Below are positions 34,699-42,720 of a stretch of 64,000 nt of DNA, piece by piece (position 1 is the first letter of the stretch; every line of letters begins with the position of its first letter). The stretch is from Deltaproteobacteria bacterium (lineage in GTDB: Bacteria > Myxococcota > UBA727 > VGSZ01). The stretch lies in contig JADZDP010000031.1 of NCBI GenBank assembly GCA_020850995.1, positions 1-64,000 on the forward strand, given 5' to 3'. The notes under the pieces were generated by a model. It was not told the origin of the DNA. It worked only from the letters and a program-made list of their open reading frames with translations, and searched no databases. Position numbers and translations under genes: made by a program.

Positions 34699-36192
34699 CT
34701 ACACGATCCGGAAGTGGTCCTTCAGCGTGCAGCGCCGCTCGCGCGAGAACGACACCGCGGTGGTCAGGCCCTCGCCCGTGGGCGAGGCGATGGTGAAGCT
34801 GGTGTAGCCCTCACCGCCCAAGCCCAGGCCCGCGTAGGTGGGCGCGTTCTTGACGAAGATCGAGCAATCCGTGGCCCGCGCCATCTTGTGCAGCGAGTCG
34901 ATGTTCGTGGAGTACATGGCCGCCGTGTGACCGAAGCCGTGCTCCACGCGCACCGCCGCGGCGATGCCCTCGTCGACGGACTTGACGCGCACGAGCGGCA
35001 GCACCGGCATCAAGAGCTCCGCCTGCACGAAGGGGTGCTCCTCGCTGTCGACCTCGCACAAGAGCACACGGGTACCCTCGGGCACGCTCTTGCCGATGGC
35101 GCGCGCGATCTTGGCCGCGTCCTTGCCCACCCAGTCCTTGTGCGGGTGCTCGCCGTCCGGGTCCATCACGACCTTTTCAAGGCGGGTGACGTCGGCGCGC
35201 GACATCTCGGCGGCGCCACTCTGGCACAGCTCGCGCTTGAGCATGTCCGCCACCTCGTCGACGACGAACACCTCCTTCTCGGCGATGCACACGATGTTGT
35301 TGTCGAGCGAGCAGCCGAGCACGATGCCCTTGCCGGCGCGGCGCATGTCGGCGGTCTCATCGACCACCACGGGCGGGTTGCCCGGGCCGCCGCAGATGGC
35401 GCGCTTGCCCGAGAGCATGGCCGCCTTGACCACACCGGGGCCGCCCGTCACCACCACCAGGCGCACGCCCGGGTGCTTCATGAGCGCGTTGGCGCTCTCG
35501 ATGGTGGGCTCACCCACCATGCTGAGCAGGCCCTCGGGCGCGCCGGCGCGCACCATGGCCTCGTTGAGCTTCTCGACGAAGAAGCGGCTCACCTTCTTGG
35601 CGCTCGGGTGGACGTTGAACACCACCGCGTTGCCCGCCGCGATCATGCCGATGCCGTTGCACAGGATGGTCTCGGTGGGGTTGGTGGTTGGCGTGATGGC
35701 GCCGATGACGCCGTAGGGCGCGCGCTCCATCAACACGAGCCCGTCGTCGCCCGACTGCGCCCAGGGGCGCAGGATCTCGGTGCCCGGCGTCTTGTCGGCC
35801 ACCAAGAGGTTCTTGTTGATCTTGTCGTCGACGCGGCCGAGGCCGGTCTCGTCGACGGCCATGTGCGCGATCTCGTTGACCACCTCATGGGCGCACCGGC
35901 GCATGGCGGCAACGATGGCGTCACGCGCCTTGAGCGAGAGCTTGTCGACGAGCTGGTCGTGGGCGGCGCGCGCCGCCTTCACCGCGCTATCGACGTCGTC
36001 GTAGATGCCGCGGCGCCCACCGCGATGCACGGCCGGCGCGCCCTGCGCCGCCTGCCACGCGACGTGCGGCGGGCTCGGCGCGCAGCCCTCGACGCGGGCG
36101 GGCGTGGGCCGCGGCTTTTCGAGGGCGGGAGCCAGCTTCGCCACCACCTTGGCGACGATCTCTTCCACCTTCTTGTCGTCGAGCGACGCCAT
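34699..36192 (-). CDS. microcompartment CoA-acylating aldehyde dehydrogenase (PduP/EutE-like)
   Basis: Oxidises an aldehyde with CoA and NAD to acyl-CoA inside the shell. The first 27 residues (LDDKKVEEIVAKVVAKLAP) are an amphipathic helix followed by a Pro-rich linker, the usual encapsulation peptide that docks on shell proteins. The catalytic domain begins near residue 60 (GIYDDVDSAVKAARAAHDQL) and holds GVIGAITPTTNPTET, TGGPGVVKAAM and the nucleophile Cys302 in DNNIVCIAEKE. At 497 aa it is of normal length. It is 17 bp downstream of the BMC-P gene. No alcohol dehydrogenase, phosphotransacylase or aldehyde-generating enzyme accompanies it in the window, so the substrate is unknown. Confidence 0.93.
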   Translation of the reverse strand: MASLDDKKVEEIVAKVVAKLAPALEKPRPTPARVEGCAPSPPHVAWQAAQGAPAVHRGGRRGIYDDVDSAVKAARAAHDQLVDKLSLKARDAIVAAMRRCAHEVVNEIAHMAVDETGLGRVDDKINKNLLVADKTPGTEILRPWAQSGDDGLVLMERAPYGVIGAITPTTNPTETILCNGIGMIAAGNAVVFNVHPSAKKVSRFFVEKLNEAMVRAGAPEGLLSMVGEPTIESANALMKHPGVRLVVVTGGPGVVKAAMLSGKRAICGGPGNPPVVVDETADMRRAGKGIVLGCSLDNNIVCIAEKEVFVVDEVADMLKRELCQSGAAEMSRADVTRLEKVVMDPDGEHPHKDWVGKDAAKIARAIGKSVPEGTRVLLCEVDSEEHPFVQAELLMPVLPLVRVKSVDEGIAAAVRVEHGFGHTAAMYSTNIDSLHKMARATDCSIFVKNAPTYAGLGLGGEGYTSFTIASPTGEGLTTAVSFSRERRCTLKDHFRIV

Positions 36193-36209
36193 GGCCTACC
36201 TCACCGGCC

Positions 36210-36518
36210 TCAGCCGGCCACCGAGGCGTCGCTCTTCTTGAAGCGCGACTTCCCCTGCACGGTGATCTCGTCGACGATGGCCATGACGACGTGGTCCACG
36301 GGCTTGTTGCGCGTGAGCTCGGTCTGGCGCGCGGACGAGCCGGCCGCGTAGAGCACCAGCTCGCCCACGCCGGCGCCCACGGCGTCGGCCGCGACGATGA
36401 CGGCGCTGGTCAGCTTGCCGTCGAGATCGACGCCACGCACCAGGAGGAGCGTGATGCCCTCGAGCTCTTGCTCTTTGCGCGTCGACACCACGGTGCCGAC
36501 CACCTGGCCCATCAACAT
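36210..36518 (-). CDS. BMC-P: pentameric shell vertex protein (EutN/CcmL type)
   Basis: 102 aa. Vertex proteins form pentamers that cap the icosahedral shell. Typical features are the start [47 protein letters not shown] and the end [13 protein letters not shown] second ATG two codons in (36512) is an equally possible start. It is downstream of BMC-H across a 63-bp gap holding a strong hairpin, and upstream of the aldehyde dehydrogenase. Confidence 0.93.
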   Translation of the reverse strand: MLMGQVVGTVVSTRKEQELEGITLLLVRGVDLDGKLTSAVIVAADAVGAGVGELVLYAAGSSARQTELTRNKPVDHVVMAIVDEITVQGKSRFKKSDASVAG

Positions 36519-36544
36519 GCTCGCCTCGCAACCCTCGGCACGAC

Positions 36545-36566
36545 CCTCCCCGGCCTGCCGGGGAGG
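36545..36566 (-). other. 10-bp perfect hairpin between BMC-H and BMC-P genes
   Basis: CCTCCCCGGC/GCCGGGGAGG with a 2-nt loop (36545-36554 and 36557-36566), 15 bp after the BMC-H stop and 27 bp before the BMC-P start on the minus strand. No T-run follows, so it is not a standard terminator. It could stabilise the upstream T/H transcript and lower the downstream yield, fitting the far greater need for facet than vertex protein. Confidence 0.6.
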
Positions 36567-36581
36567 AATCGAGGGAGGGGA

Positions 36582-36884
36582 CTACTTCTTGCCACCGCCG
36601 AGCGGCAGCACGTCGTCGATGTTGGCGTGGGGACGCGGGATGACGTGCACGCTGACGAGCTCACCGACGCGCTCCGCCGCGCGCGCGCCCGCCTCGGTGG
36701 CCGCCTTCACCGCGGCCACGTCGCCGCGCACGATGGCGGTGACGTACCCGCCGCCGTAGCCCTTCTCGTACCCCACGAGGGTCACCTTGGCAGCCTTCAC
36801 CATGGCGTCGGACGCCTCGACCATGCCGACGAAGCCCTTGGTCTCGATGAGGCCCAGAGCCTGCCCGACCACACTGTCCGCCAT
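36582..36884 (-). CDS. BMC-H: hexameric shell protein
   Basis: 100 aa, the standard PduA/CcmK-like single BMC fold. It shows [40 protein letters not shown], the pore-forming GGGY and [27 protein letters not shown]. The Tyr-Gly-Gly-Gly-Tyr around the pore position differs from the more usual KIGSG of PduA and may alter pore size or polarity. GGAGGAAG precedes ATG 36884; the earlier start in frame would add the ribosome-binding site itself. Likely the most abundant facet protein. Confidence 0.96.
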   Translation of the reverse strand: MADSVVGQALGLIETKGFVGMVEASDAMVKAAKVTLVGYEKGYGGGYVTAIVRGDVAAVKAATEAGARAAERVGELVSVHVIPRPHANIDDVLPLGGGKK

Positions 36885-36932
36885 CTCTTCCTCCTGCAAA
36901 CGTCGAACGACCGAACTTCAAAGAGGGGAACG

Positions 36933-37580
36933 CTACTTGTCCTTGCCGCCACCACCGGCGACCCCGGTGATGCCCTCGAGGGCTGCCGTGGCGGCGCCCG
37001 CGGCGACGTCGATCATGGCCTCGCTACCCGCCAGGTAGAGGCGACCGAAGGCGCCGAAGGGCGTAAAGTCGACGAGCTTGATGTCGGCCGCCTTCTCTGC
37101 CTCGTTGGCGGCGAGCGCGATGTACGCGGCAGGCTCGCACTCCATGATGAACAAGGACTGGCCCGGCTCGATCATCGAGCCGAAGCGGATCTTGTCGATG
37201 ATCATCGCGTGCATCGGCTCGATGGCGCGGATGACGGTGTTCGACACCACCTTGGGCTTGATGCGGTCCTCGAGCTTGTTGCCCATGGCCGCGAGGATCT
37301 CGTTGCCCGCCTGGATGACCTCACCCTTGTCCTCGTGGTGCAGCTCGAGCATGCCGTAGGCACGCTCGACGACGAGGGTGGCGGGCTGCGCGCGCGTCTT
37401 CTTGAGGGCGGCATCCATCAGGCGGTGGATGGCCATGCCTGGGGCGATCTCGACGAAGAGCGACGCCACGCCCGGCACCGGGAAGTAGCCGCGGCAGGTC
37501 GTGCAGATGTGCGCCGCGACCTGCGGCTGCAAGGAGTCGAGGAAGGTGTAGCTGCGAAGCGTGGCGCCGGCGCCGGCCAT
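36933..37580 (-). CDS. BMC-T: tandem-domain shell protein (stacking trimer, T2/T3 type)
   Basis: 215 aa with two permuted BMC folds. The opening [18 protein letters not shown], then [36 protein letters not shown] and the second half [23 protein letters not shown] recall, from memory, the double-layer trimer proteins of the Haliangium ochraceum shell. Such trimers can stack face to face and gate a large central pore. Two cysteines in HICTTCRG sit near the N-terminal end, a possible metal or Fe-S site at the pore. It is the first gene of the shell operon. Downstream genes follow at 48, 63 and 17 bp. Confidence 0.9.
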   Translation of the reverse strand: MAGAGATLRSYTFLDSLQPQVAAHICTTCRGYFPVPGVASLFVEIAPGMAIHRLMDAALKKTRAQPATLVVERAYGMLELHHEDKGEVIQAGNEILAAMGNKLEDRIKPKVVSNTVIRAIEPMHAMIIDKIRFGSMIEPGQSLFIMECEPAAYIALAANEAEKAADIKLVDFTPFGAFGRLYLAGSEAMIDVAAGAATAALEGITGVAGGGGKDK

Positions 37581-37693
37581 GGTGCTCCTCCGCCGGCACG
37601 GCGAGGCGCCGAGCGGCGCGCAGGCGATAGCACCCATGGTCGGTGCCGGGCAACCGCCTCGCGCGGCCTCGGCGCGCATGCGAAGGTCGGCTC

Positions 37694-38890
37694 GTGGCCG
37701 CCGCCTGCCCCCGCTGCTCCACCGCCGACGCCGAGGTGCCACTGGTACCCGGCGCGGGCACGCTCGGCGAGGCGGTGTGCCCGCGCTGCGGCGGGCGCGT
37801 GCTCGACGAGGCGGCCGTGCAGCGCGTCATCATCGACGAGCACGGCATCACGCGCGCGACGTTGCGCGAGCTGGCGGGGCACTTTGGGCGCCCGAACCTG
37901 CGCTGTCCAGGGTGCGGCCAGCGCATGCACCCGGTGCAGCTGCGGCAGATGCCGCTCGACCTGTGCACCGGCTGCGGGGCCCTTTGGCTCGACGCAGGCG
38001 AGCTGTGGCGCTTGAGCGAGGGGCGTTGGGTCGAGGTTGCCGGGCCCGCACCGCCTGCGCCCGAGAGCGCGCCGCAAGAGGCGACGGCCGCGGCGACGAG
38101 CATGCCCGGCGACGCGCCAGCGCCCTCGTGGTGCACCGTGGCCCTCGCGGCCGCCGACGCAGATGCCGAGCGTGTGGTGGCGGCGTTTGCGCGCGCGCGC
38201 TTCCGCACGGCACAAGACGCACGCACGGCCGCGCTGCGCGGCCAAGGCATGCTCGCCGACCGCGTCTCACCCGAGGACGCGCGAACCCTGCAGGCAGCGC
38301 TGCACGCCGAGGGTCTCGTGGCGCACGTGCTCGACGCCACGCGGGTCGAGCTGCCGGGCGTGGTGCGCAGCAAAGAGCTCGCCTTCGACGTGGCCGGCAT
38401 CGCGGTGGCCGACGCCATGGGCCGGCCGATCACGCTGCCGTGGCAGTGGCTGCGCGCGCTCGCCGTCGGCCTCGTCAAGGTGGCCGAGACCGAGACGAAG
38501 CTGCTGGGGCCCGAGCCCGGCGACATGGGCCCCTACGGGAGCCAATCGCCGAGCCCCCTCGCGACGCAGCAGCGCGTGCGCACCACCATCGTCGAGCGCG
38601 ACGACGTGCTCATCGATCTCCTGCTCGAGGACGAGCAGCGCCGCCGCGGGCGCTTCCGCGTCACCCGGAGCGGCATCGTGCTGCGGCAGCGCGGTGGGGC
38701 AACGCGCGATGCGACCTTTCGCGCGCTGGTGGCGACGCTGGTCGAGCGCGCGCCCGCCGCAGTGGCGCTCGCGCGCGGCACGCGCGAGCTGCGCGAGACC
38801 AACGCTCCCTGGCAGCGCTATCGCTCCCTGCGCGACTTCGAGCAGGCGACGCGCTGGGCGCTGGCGCATGCGCTCACGAGCAGCGCATGA
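37694..38890 (+). CDS. zinc-ribbon (zf-TFIIB-like) protein of unknown function, 398 aa
   Basis: The N-terminus has paired Cys motifs: CPRCSTA, CPRCGG, then [34 protein letters not shown]. The last is the zf-TFIIB pattern CPxC-(x)n-CxxCxGxWLDxGEL. The remaining 270 residues, after a Pro/Ala-rich linker, contain a [19 protein letters not shown] segment and a C-terminal [18 protein letters not shown] helix not assigned to a family. GTG 37694 is used, with AAGG upstream; an alternative GTG at 37643 would add 17 residues. It is divergent from the shell operon and coupled to the DUF1684 gene (ATGA). Confidence 0.65.
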   Translation: MAAACPRCSTADAEVPLVPGAGTLGEAVCPRCGGRVLDEAAVQRVIIDEHGITRATLRELAGHFGRPNLRCPGCGQRMHPVQLRQMPLDLCTGCGALWLDAGELWRLSEGRWVEVAGPAPPAPESAPQEATAAATSMPGDAPAPSWCTVALAAADADAERVVAAFARARFRTAQDARTAALRGQGMLADRVSPEDARTLQAALHAEGLVAHVLDATRVELPGVVRSKELAFDVAGIAVADAMGRPITLPWQWLRALAVGLVKVAETETKLLGPEPGDMGPYGSQSPSPLATQQRVRTTIVERDDVLIDLLLEDEQRRRGRFRVTRSGIVLRQRGGATRDATFRALVATLVERAPAAVALARGTRELRETNAPWQRYRSLRDFEQATRWALAHALTSSA

Positions 38891-39699
38891 CCAACGACGA
38901 CGGCGAGGGGCGCCGCCTGTTCCACGACGAGCTGCGGCGCTGGCGCGCCGCGCGCACCCAGCGCCTGATCTCGGAGTGGGGTTGGCTCTCGCTGGTCGCG
39001 CGCTTCGTCTTGTCGCCGGGCGACAACGAGATCGACGTCGGCACGGCCGCCTTTCGTGACGGCGACGTGAGCGTGACGCTGCGCTCCGATGTGGTGGCCC
39101 ACGACGAGCACGGCCAGGAGGTGCGCGCGCATCGATGGGCCGCGGGCTCATCGGGCGGCGGCCCCTACTTCTTCGTCGGCCCACGCCGCTACGAGCTCTT
39201 GCGCCAGGGCGAGCGCGCGGCCATCCGCGTGCGTGATCCGAACGCGCCCTCGAGGTCGGGCTTCGCCGGCCTGCGCTTCTTCGAGCCCGACGAGCGATTC
39301 CGCGTGGTGGCGCAGCTGGTGCGCGCGGGCGCACCGGCGAGCATCCCGCTCGGGCAGGGCTTGGGCGGCGTGCTCGATCACCCCTGCCCGGGCGCGCTCG
39401 TGTTCACCCTGCTTGGCCAACAGCACCGGCTCTTGCCGGTCATCGACGACGACGCGCCCGGCCAGTACTTCCTGATCTTCAAGGACGCCACCAGCGGCGG
39501 CGCCAGCTACGGGGCCGGGCGCTTCCTGTACCTCGAGCCCGCCAACCAGCACGGCGAGGTCGAGCTCGACTTCAATCGCGCCTTCAACCCGCCCTGCGCG
39601 CTCACCGAGTACGCAGCCTGCCCCGTGGCACCGCCGGAGAACCGCCTGCAGGTCGCCGTCACCGCCGGCGAGCGCTCGCCCCCGACGGCACACGGGTGA
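38887..39699 (+). CDS. DUF1684 protein, 270 aa
   Basis: Shows the family's whole pattern: SGFAGLRFFEPDERFRVVAQ, GALVFTLLGQQHRLLPV, YFLIFKDATSGGASYGAGRFL and the C-terminal ELDFNRAFNPPCALTEYAACPVAPPENRLQ with two cysteines. DUF1684 members are of unknown function, usually cytoplasmic or peripheral. The ATG overlaps the stop of the zinc-ribbon gene. The 3' end overlaps the convergent methyltransferase-like gene by 41 bp. Confidence 0.88.
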   Translation: MTNDDGEGRRLFHDELRRWRAARTQRLISEWGWLSLVARFVLSPGDNEIDVGTAAFRDGDVSVTLRSDVVAHDEHGQEVRAHRWAAGSSGGGPYFFVGPRRYELLRQGERAAIRVRDPNAPSRSGFAGLRFFEPDERFRVVAQLVRAGAPASIPLGQGLGGVLDHPCPGALVFTLLGQQHRLLPVIDDDAPGQYFLIFKDATSGGASYGAGRFLYLEPANQHGEVELDFNRAFNPPCALTEYAACPVAPPENRLQVAVTAGERSPPTAHG

Positions 39700-40375
39700 C
39701 GATGGCGTCGGGCGACACGGTGAGCGTGCGCGCCTTGTCCGCGCGCTTGCGGTTGCGCTCGACGCCGATGGCGTCGAAGCCGAGCGCGTTGGCCACCGCC
39801 AGCGTCATGCCCTCGCCGCAGAAGGGGTCGACAATGGTGGCGGTGGAGCGCGCGTAGCGGCGCACGAAGATCAGCGCCTGCGCGCACGCGTCGCGGCCAA
39901 GGCCCCGCACCCACGTGGGCGGCCCCGGGTCCACCAGCACGTCGGGCACCACGTCGGGCAGCGCGTGGTCGAGCGCGCGCCCGCGCCCGAACACCAGCAG
40001 CGACGAGAACGCCGCGCCCGCCGACGAGCGGCTCCCCGGCGGCCGCCGGCACACGATCTTCTTGCACAAGAGCCGCGCGTCGACCCGCGCGGCGCCCTCG
40101 GCCACCAGCGCGGCCTTGTCGACCCACGCGCCGTCTCTGCGCAGGTCGGTTTGCACGAACACAGCGAGGCCCTGCTCGTCGAGGGCCGCGCACACGCGCG
40201 CGGCGGCGTCGACGAACCAGGTGCGCCAGCGCTGCAGCGACATGCCGGTCTCGCTCACGTCGGGCAGCGAGGTCAGCACCGAACAGCCACCCAGGACGCC
40301 GCGCGTCGCGAGCCACTCGAGCGCGTCAGCGACATGCACCTCGCGGCTGTTGCGAGCGGCTGGCAGCTGGGTCAT
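39659..40375 (-). CDS. orphan SAM-dependent methyltransferase-like protein, 238 aa
   Basis: The C-terminal half carries IVDPFCGEGMTLAVANALGFDAIGVERN, the SAM-binding loop as arranged in DNA and RNA N-methyltransferases. The N-terminal half has SVLTSLPDVSETG at the place of the catalytic (D/N/S)PP(Y/W) motif. The SLPD there lacks the double Pro, so base N-methylation is doubtful. Start is ATG 40375. There is no restriction gene nearby. Substrate unknown; it could also be a divergent RNA methyltransferase. Confidence 0.6.
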   Translation of the reverse strand: MTQLPAARNSREVHVADALEWLATRGVLGGCSVLTSLPDVSETGMSLQRWRTWFVDAAARVCAALDEQGLAVFVQTDLRRDGAWVDKAALVAEGAARVDARLLCKKIVCRRPPGSRSSAGAAFSSLLVFGRGRALDHALPDVVPDVLVDPGPPTWVRGLGRDACAQALIFVRRYARSTATIVDPFCGEGMTLAVANALGFDAIGVERNRKRADKARTLTVSPDAIVTRVPSGASARRR

Positions 40376-40465
40376 CGGGCGCAGCCTGCAAGCTCGCGCG
40401 CGCCGCCACAACGGCGAAACGCCGGGCACGGCCCGGCGCATTCGCACCCGCGGGGACTCGGCCGC

Positions 40466-41386
40466 TCAGCGCATGCCCACCACCTTGTCGCCGAAGCGCT
40501 CGTAGTTGGCGAGCCACGCCGCCGCGTTCTTCACGTAGCGCGCGGTGCCGGCGGTCTCCCAGCCCAGGTACAGGCGCGTGAAGCCGCCGTCGAAGATGGC
40601 GCGCTTGCCGTCCTTTTCGTAGACGGCCGTCACCAGGTTGCCGGCGGAGCCGTAGATGAGCGGCTTCAGCGTCTGGTTGCCCTCGATGGTGGCGATGGTG
40701 ATGCCCTCGAAGACGTTCTCGAGGCCGGTGGAGAGCAGGTGGTTCGCCATCACGCCCGCCCTATGGCCCTTCTGCTGGATGCCGACGTTGCTGCCGCCCG
40801 GCAGGTCGCCCTGCATCTGCACGCCGAGCAGCGCCTGACCCACGGCGTTGGCGTCCGCGTAGTAGGGCTGGTTGTCGCCCCAGATGTACACGCCCTTGCC
40901 CGAGTCGAAGAACTCCTTGATGACCGCGACGTGCTCGTCGGTGAGCCGGCGATCGCTGTTCGAGATGATCCACAGCTGGCTCGCCATCTTGAGCTTGGCG
41001 CGCAGCTCCTCCGGGCGCGGCGGCGCGTTGATCCAGCGAAAGACCGAGAAGCCCTTCTGCTTGAGCGCGGCCTGCGGCAACGAGAAGTCGAAGCCCTCCC
41101 CCGTGTAGAAGTGCAAGACCGCCACGGTCTGGCCCTCGAAGGCGCCGTCGACCGCCAGGTCGTACTGATTGCCCTGAGCGTTGCCGTGGGTGTCGCGCTT
41201 GGGCGCCACGTAGCGCACCTCCTGCTTCAGCGTGCCGTCCTTCTGGCGCACCTGCTCGACCACGGGCTCGGCCGCAGGGGCGTTCCTGCCCGCGCTAGCG
41301 GTGTAGGGGGCGTCGGCGCTGGCAGCGGGGGCCCCGGCGAGGGCGACGAGGGCGAATAGGGCGGCGATGGGCGCAAGGCTGCGCAT
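40466..41386 (-). CDS. exported protein with flavodoxin/ThuA-like fold, 306 aa
   Basis: A signal peptide (MRSLAPIAALFALVALAGAPAASA) is followed by a Pro-rich spacer and a domain with VAVLHFYTGEGFDFSL, MASQLWIISNSDRRLTDEHVAVI, FFDSGKGVYIWGDNQPYYADAN and a terminal RAIFDGGFTRLYLGW. The beta-strand/helix order suggests a ThuA or glutamine-amidotransferase-like fold with no visible catalytic Cys triad. Its closest relatives are not identified. Confidence 0.6.
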   Translation of the reverse strand: MRSLAPIAALFALVALAGAPAASADAPYTASAGRNAPAAEPVVEQVRQKDGTLKQEVRYVAPKRDTHGNAQGNQYDLAVDGAFEGQTVAVLHFYTGEGFDFSLPQAALKQKGFSVFRWINAPPRPEELRAKLKMASQLWIISNSDRRLTDEHVAVIKEFFDSGKGVYIWGDNQPYYADANAVGQALLGVQMQGDLPGGSNVGIQQKGHRAGVMANHLLSTGLENVFEGITIATIEGNQTLKPLIYGSAGNLVTAVYEKDGKRAIFDGGFTRLYLGWETAGTARYVKNAAAWLANYERFGDKVVGMR

Positions 41387-41494
41387 GAGGACCTCCTGGG
41401 TCTCCCTGCCAACGGGCGGGCCGCGAAAACGATTTGCCCTCGTGGCGCGGATCACCGGACCTGGGCCCGGTTCGTGCGACACTTGCGCCCGCAC

Positions 41495-42211
41495 ATGGGC
41501 AAGGTGAAAGCGGGCTCAGACCAGATCCGCCTCATCGCCGCGGGCAAGGCCCTGCGCGAGGTGAGTGATCGCTCAACCGTCGCCAAGATCACGGTCGACG
41601 GCAAGCTCATCGACGATCCCGAGGCGGCGCTGCGTGCGCTGCAGGACGCCGAGGCGCCGGTGTCGTCGGGCGACTCGACGTTCGACCGCCTGACCGCGCG
41701 CTTCGAGCACGGCGTCGACAAGCTCGAGGGGAAGTTGCAGGGCAGCACCACCGGGCGCACCGCGATGTCGTTCATCCGCGCCGATCCCGAGCGACTGCAG
41801 CGCCCGGCGGCGGTGGAGATCAGCTTCACGGACGGCAGCACCCGGAAGCTCGACGTCGCCGTCACCGACGCGCGCCTGACGCGCACCTTGCAGCGCATCT
41901 CCATCGTGGCCGAAGGGCTCGGCCTCACCCCCTTGCTCGGCATCGTCTTCCTCGGGGCGACCGCGTTGGTGGCGGGCGTGGCCTCGCTGGTCAGCCTGGC
42001 CACCGGCGATCGCGAGCTGGCGCGCACGCTCGGACGCGTGTCGGCCAAGCACGCTTTGCTCGGCGCCGTGGCGGAGGTCCCCGTCATCGGCGAGCTCGTC
42101 CCCGCCCTCGCCATCAGCGTCGACGTGGCCAACCTCAAGGCCATGCGCACCGCGCCCACGGTCGCCTCCATCGTGAACCTGCGCGCGCTCGCGCAAGGCG
42201 CAAGGGCTTGA
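41495..42211 (+). CDS. hypothetical protein with two central membrane helices, 238 aa
   Basis: Not recognised. The N-terminal half is soluble and charged (STFDRLTARFEHGVDKLEGKL). Residues about 145-210 hold two hydrophobic stretches (LGLTPLLGIVFLGATALVAGVASL and a second one, GAVAEVPVIGELVPALAIS). ATG 41495 was chosen over the GTG at 41474. Overlaps or nearly touches the following DUF1795-like gene, suggesting an operon. Confidence 0.55.
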   Translation: MGKVKAGSDQIRLIAAGKALREVSDRSTVAKITVDGKLIDDPEAALRALQDAEAPVSSGDSTFDRLTARFEHGVDKLEGKLQGSTTGRTAMSFIRADPERLQRPAAVEISFTDGSTRKLDVAVTDARLTRTLQRISIVAEGLGLTPLLGIVFLGATALVAGVASLVSLATGDRELARTLGRVSAKHALLGAVAEVPVIGELVPALAISVDVANLKAMRTAPTVASIVNLRALAQGARA

Positions 42212-42213
42212 GT

Positions 42214-42657
42214 ATGGAAGTGCAGCACGGCGGCCTCATCATCGACGTGCCCGAGGGCTGGAGCGACCAGTCGACGCTGCTGTTCGTCGCCCCCAGGGAC
42301 AGCCAGACGGCCGCCACGGTGGCGAAGGTCGCCGTGCCCACCGAGGCGGTGGCCGTCCGCTTCCGCGGCACCGACGGCCTCGACGCCGTGGCGGTGTTGG
42401 CCGAGGAGCTCTCCGGCGTGCGCGCCGCCGACCCCGACGCCGTCGAGCTCGAGGCGGGGCCCTTTTCGTGCCCGCTCGGCGCCGGCGCCTTCCGCGTGGT
42501 GCGCCTGCGCGTGAGCCAGGCGCCGCTCGTGCAGCTCACCGCCGCCGTCGTGCTCGGCCCCGTGTGCATCCTCGCCACCGCCTCCGCCGCCGAGGCGCGC
42601 TTCCCGCGCGTGCGCGACGAGCTCCTGCGCGTGCTGCAGTCCATGCGCTTCTCGTAG
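42214..42657 (+). CDS. DUF1795/DcrB-like protein, 147 aa
   Basis: MEVQHGGLIIDVPEGWSDQSTLLFVAP is the opening beta-hairpin of DUF1795/DcrB-type proteins, with an alpha-beta continuation ending in FPRVRDELLRVLQSMRF. Such proteins are often encoded near type VI secretion or as small envelope proteins, but no other such gene is here. ATG 42214 is preferred to the TTG two codons upstream, which overlaps the previous stop. Confidence 0.65.
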   Translation: MEVQHGGLIIDVPEGWSDQSTLLFVAPRDSQTAATVAKVAVPTEAVAVRFRGTDGLDAVAVLAEELSGVRAADPDAVELEAGPFSCPLGAGAFRVVRLRVSQAPLVQLTAAVVLGPVCILATASAAEARFPRVRDELLRVLQSMRFS

Positions 42658-42720
42658 GCGCGATCACGATCGACAACAGCGCGTGCTCGCCGGTACGCAC
42701 GTCGGTGCTAGCGTGGCCCC

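Noticed and set aside
39659..40375. A restriction-modification system
   Set aside because: No endonuclease or specificity gene is adjacent, and the methyltransferase lacks the PP(Y/W) catalytic motif.
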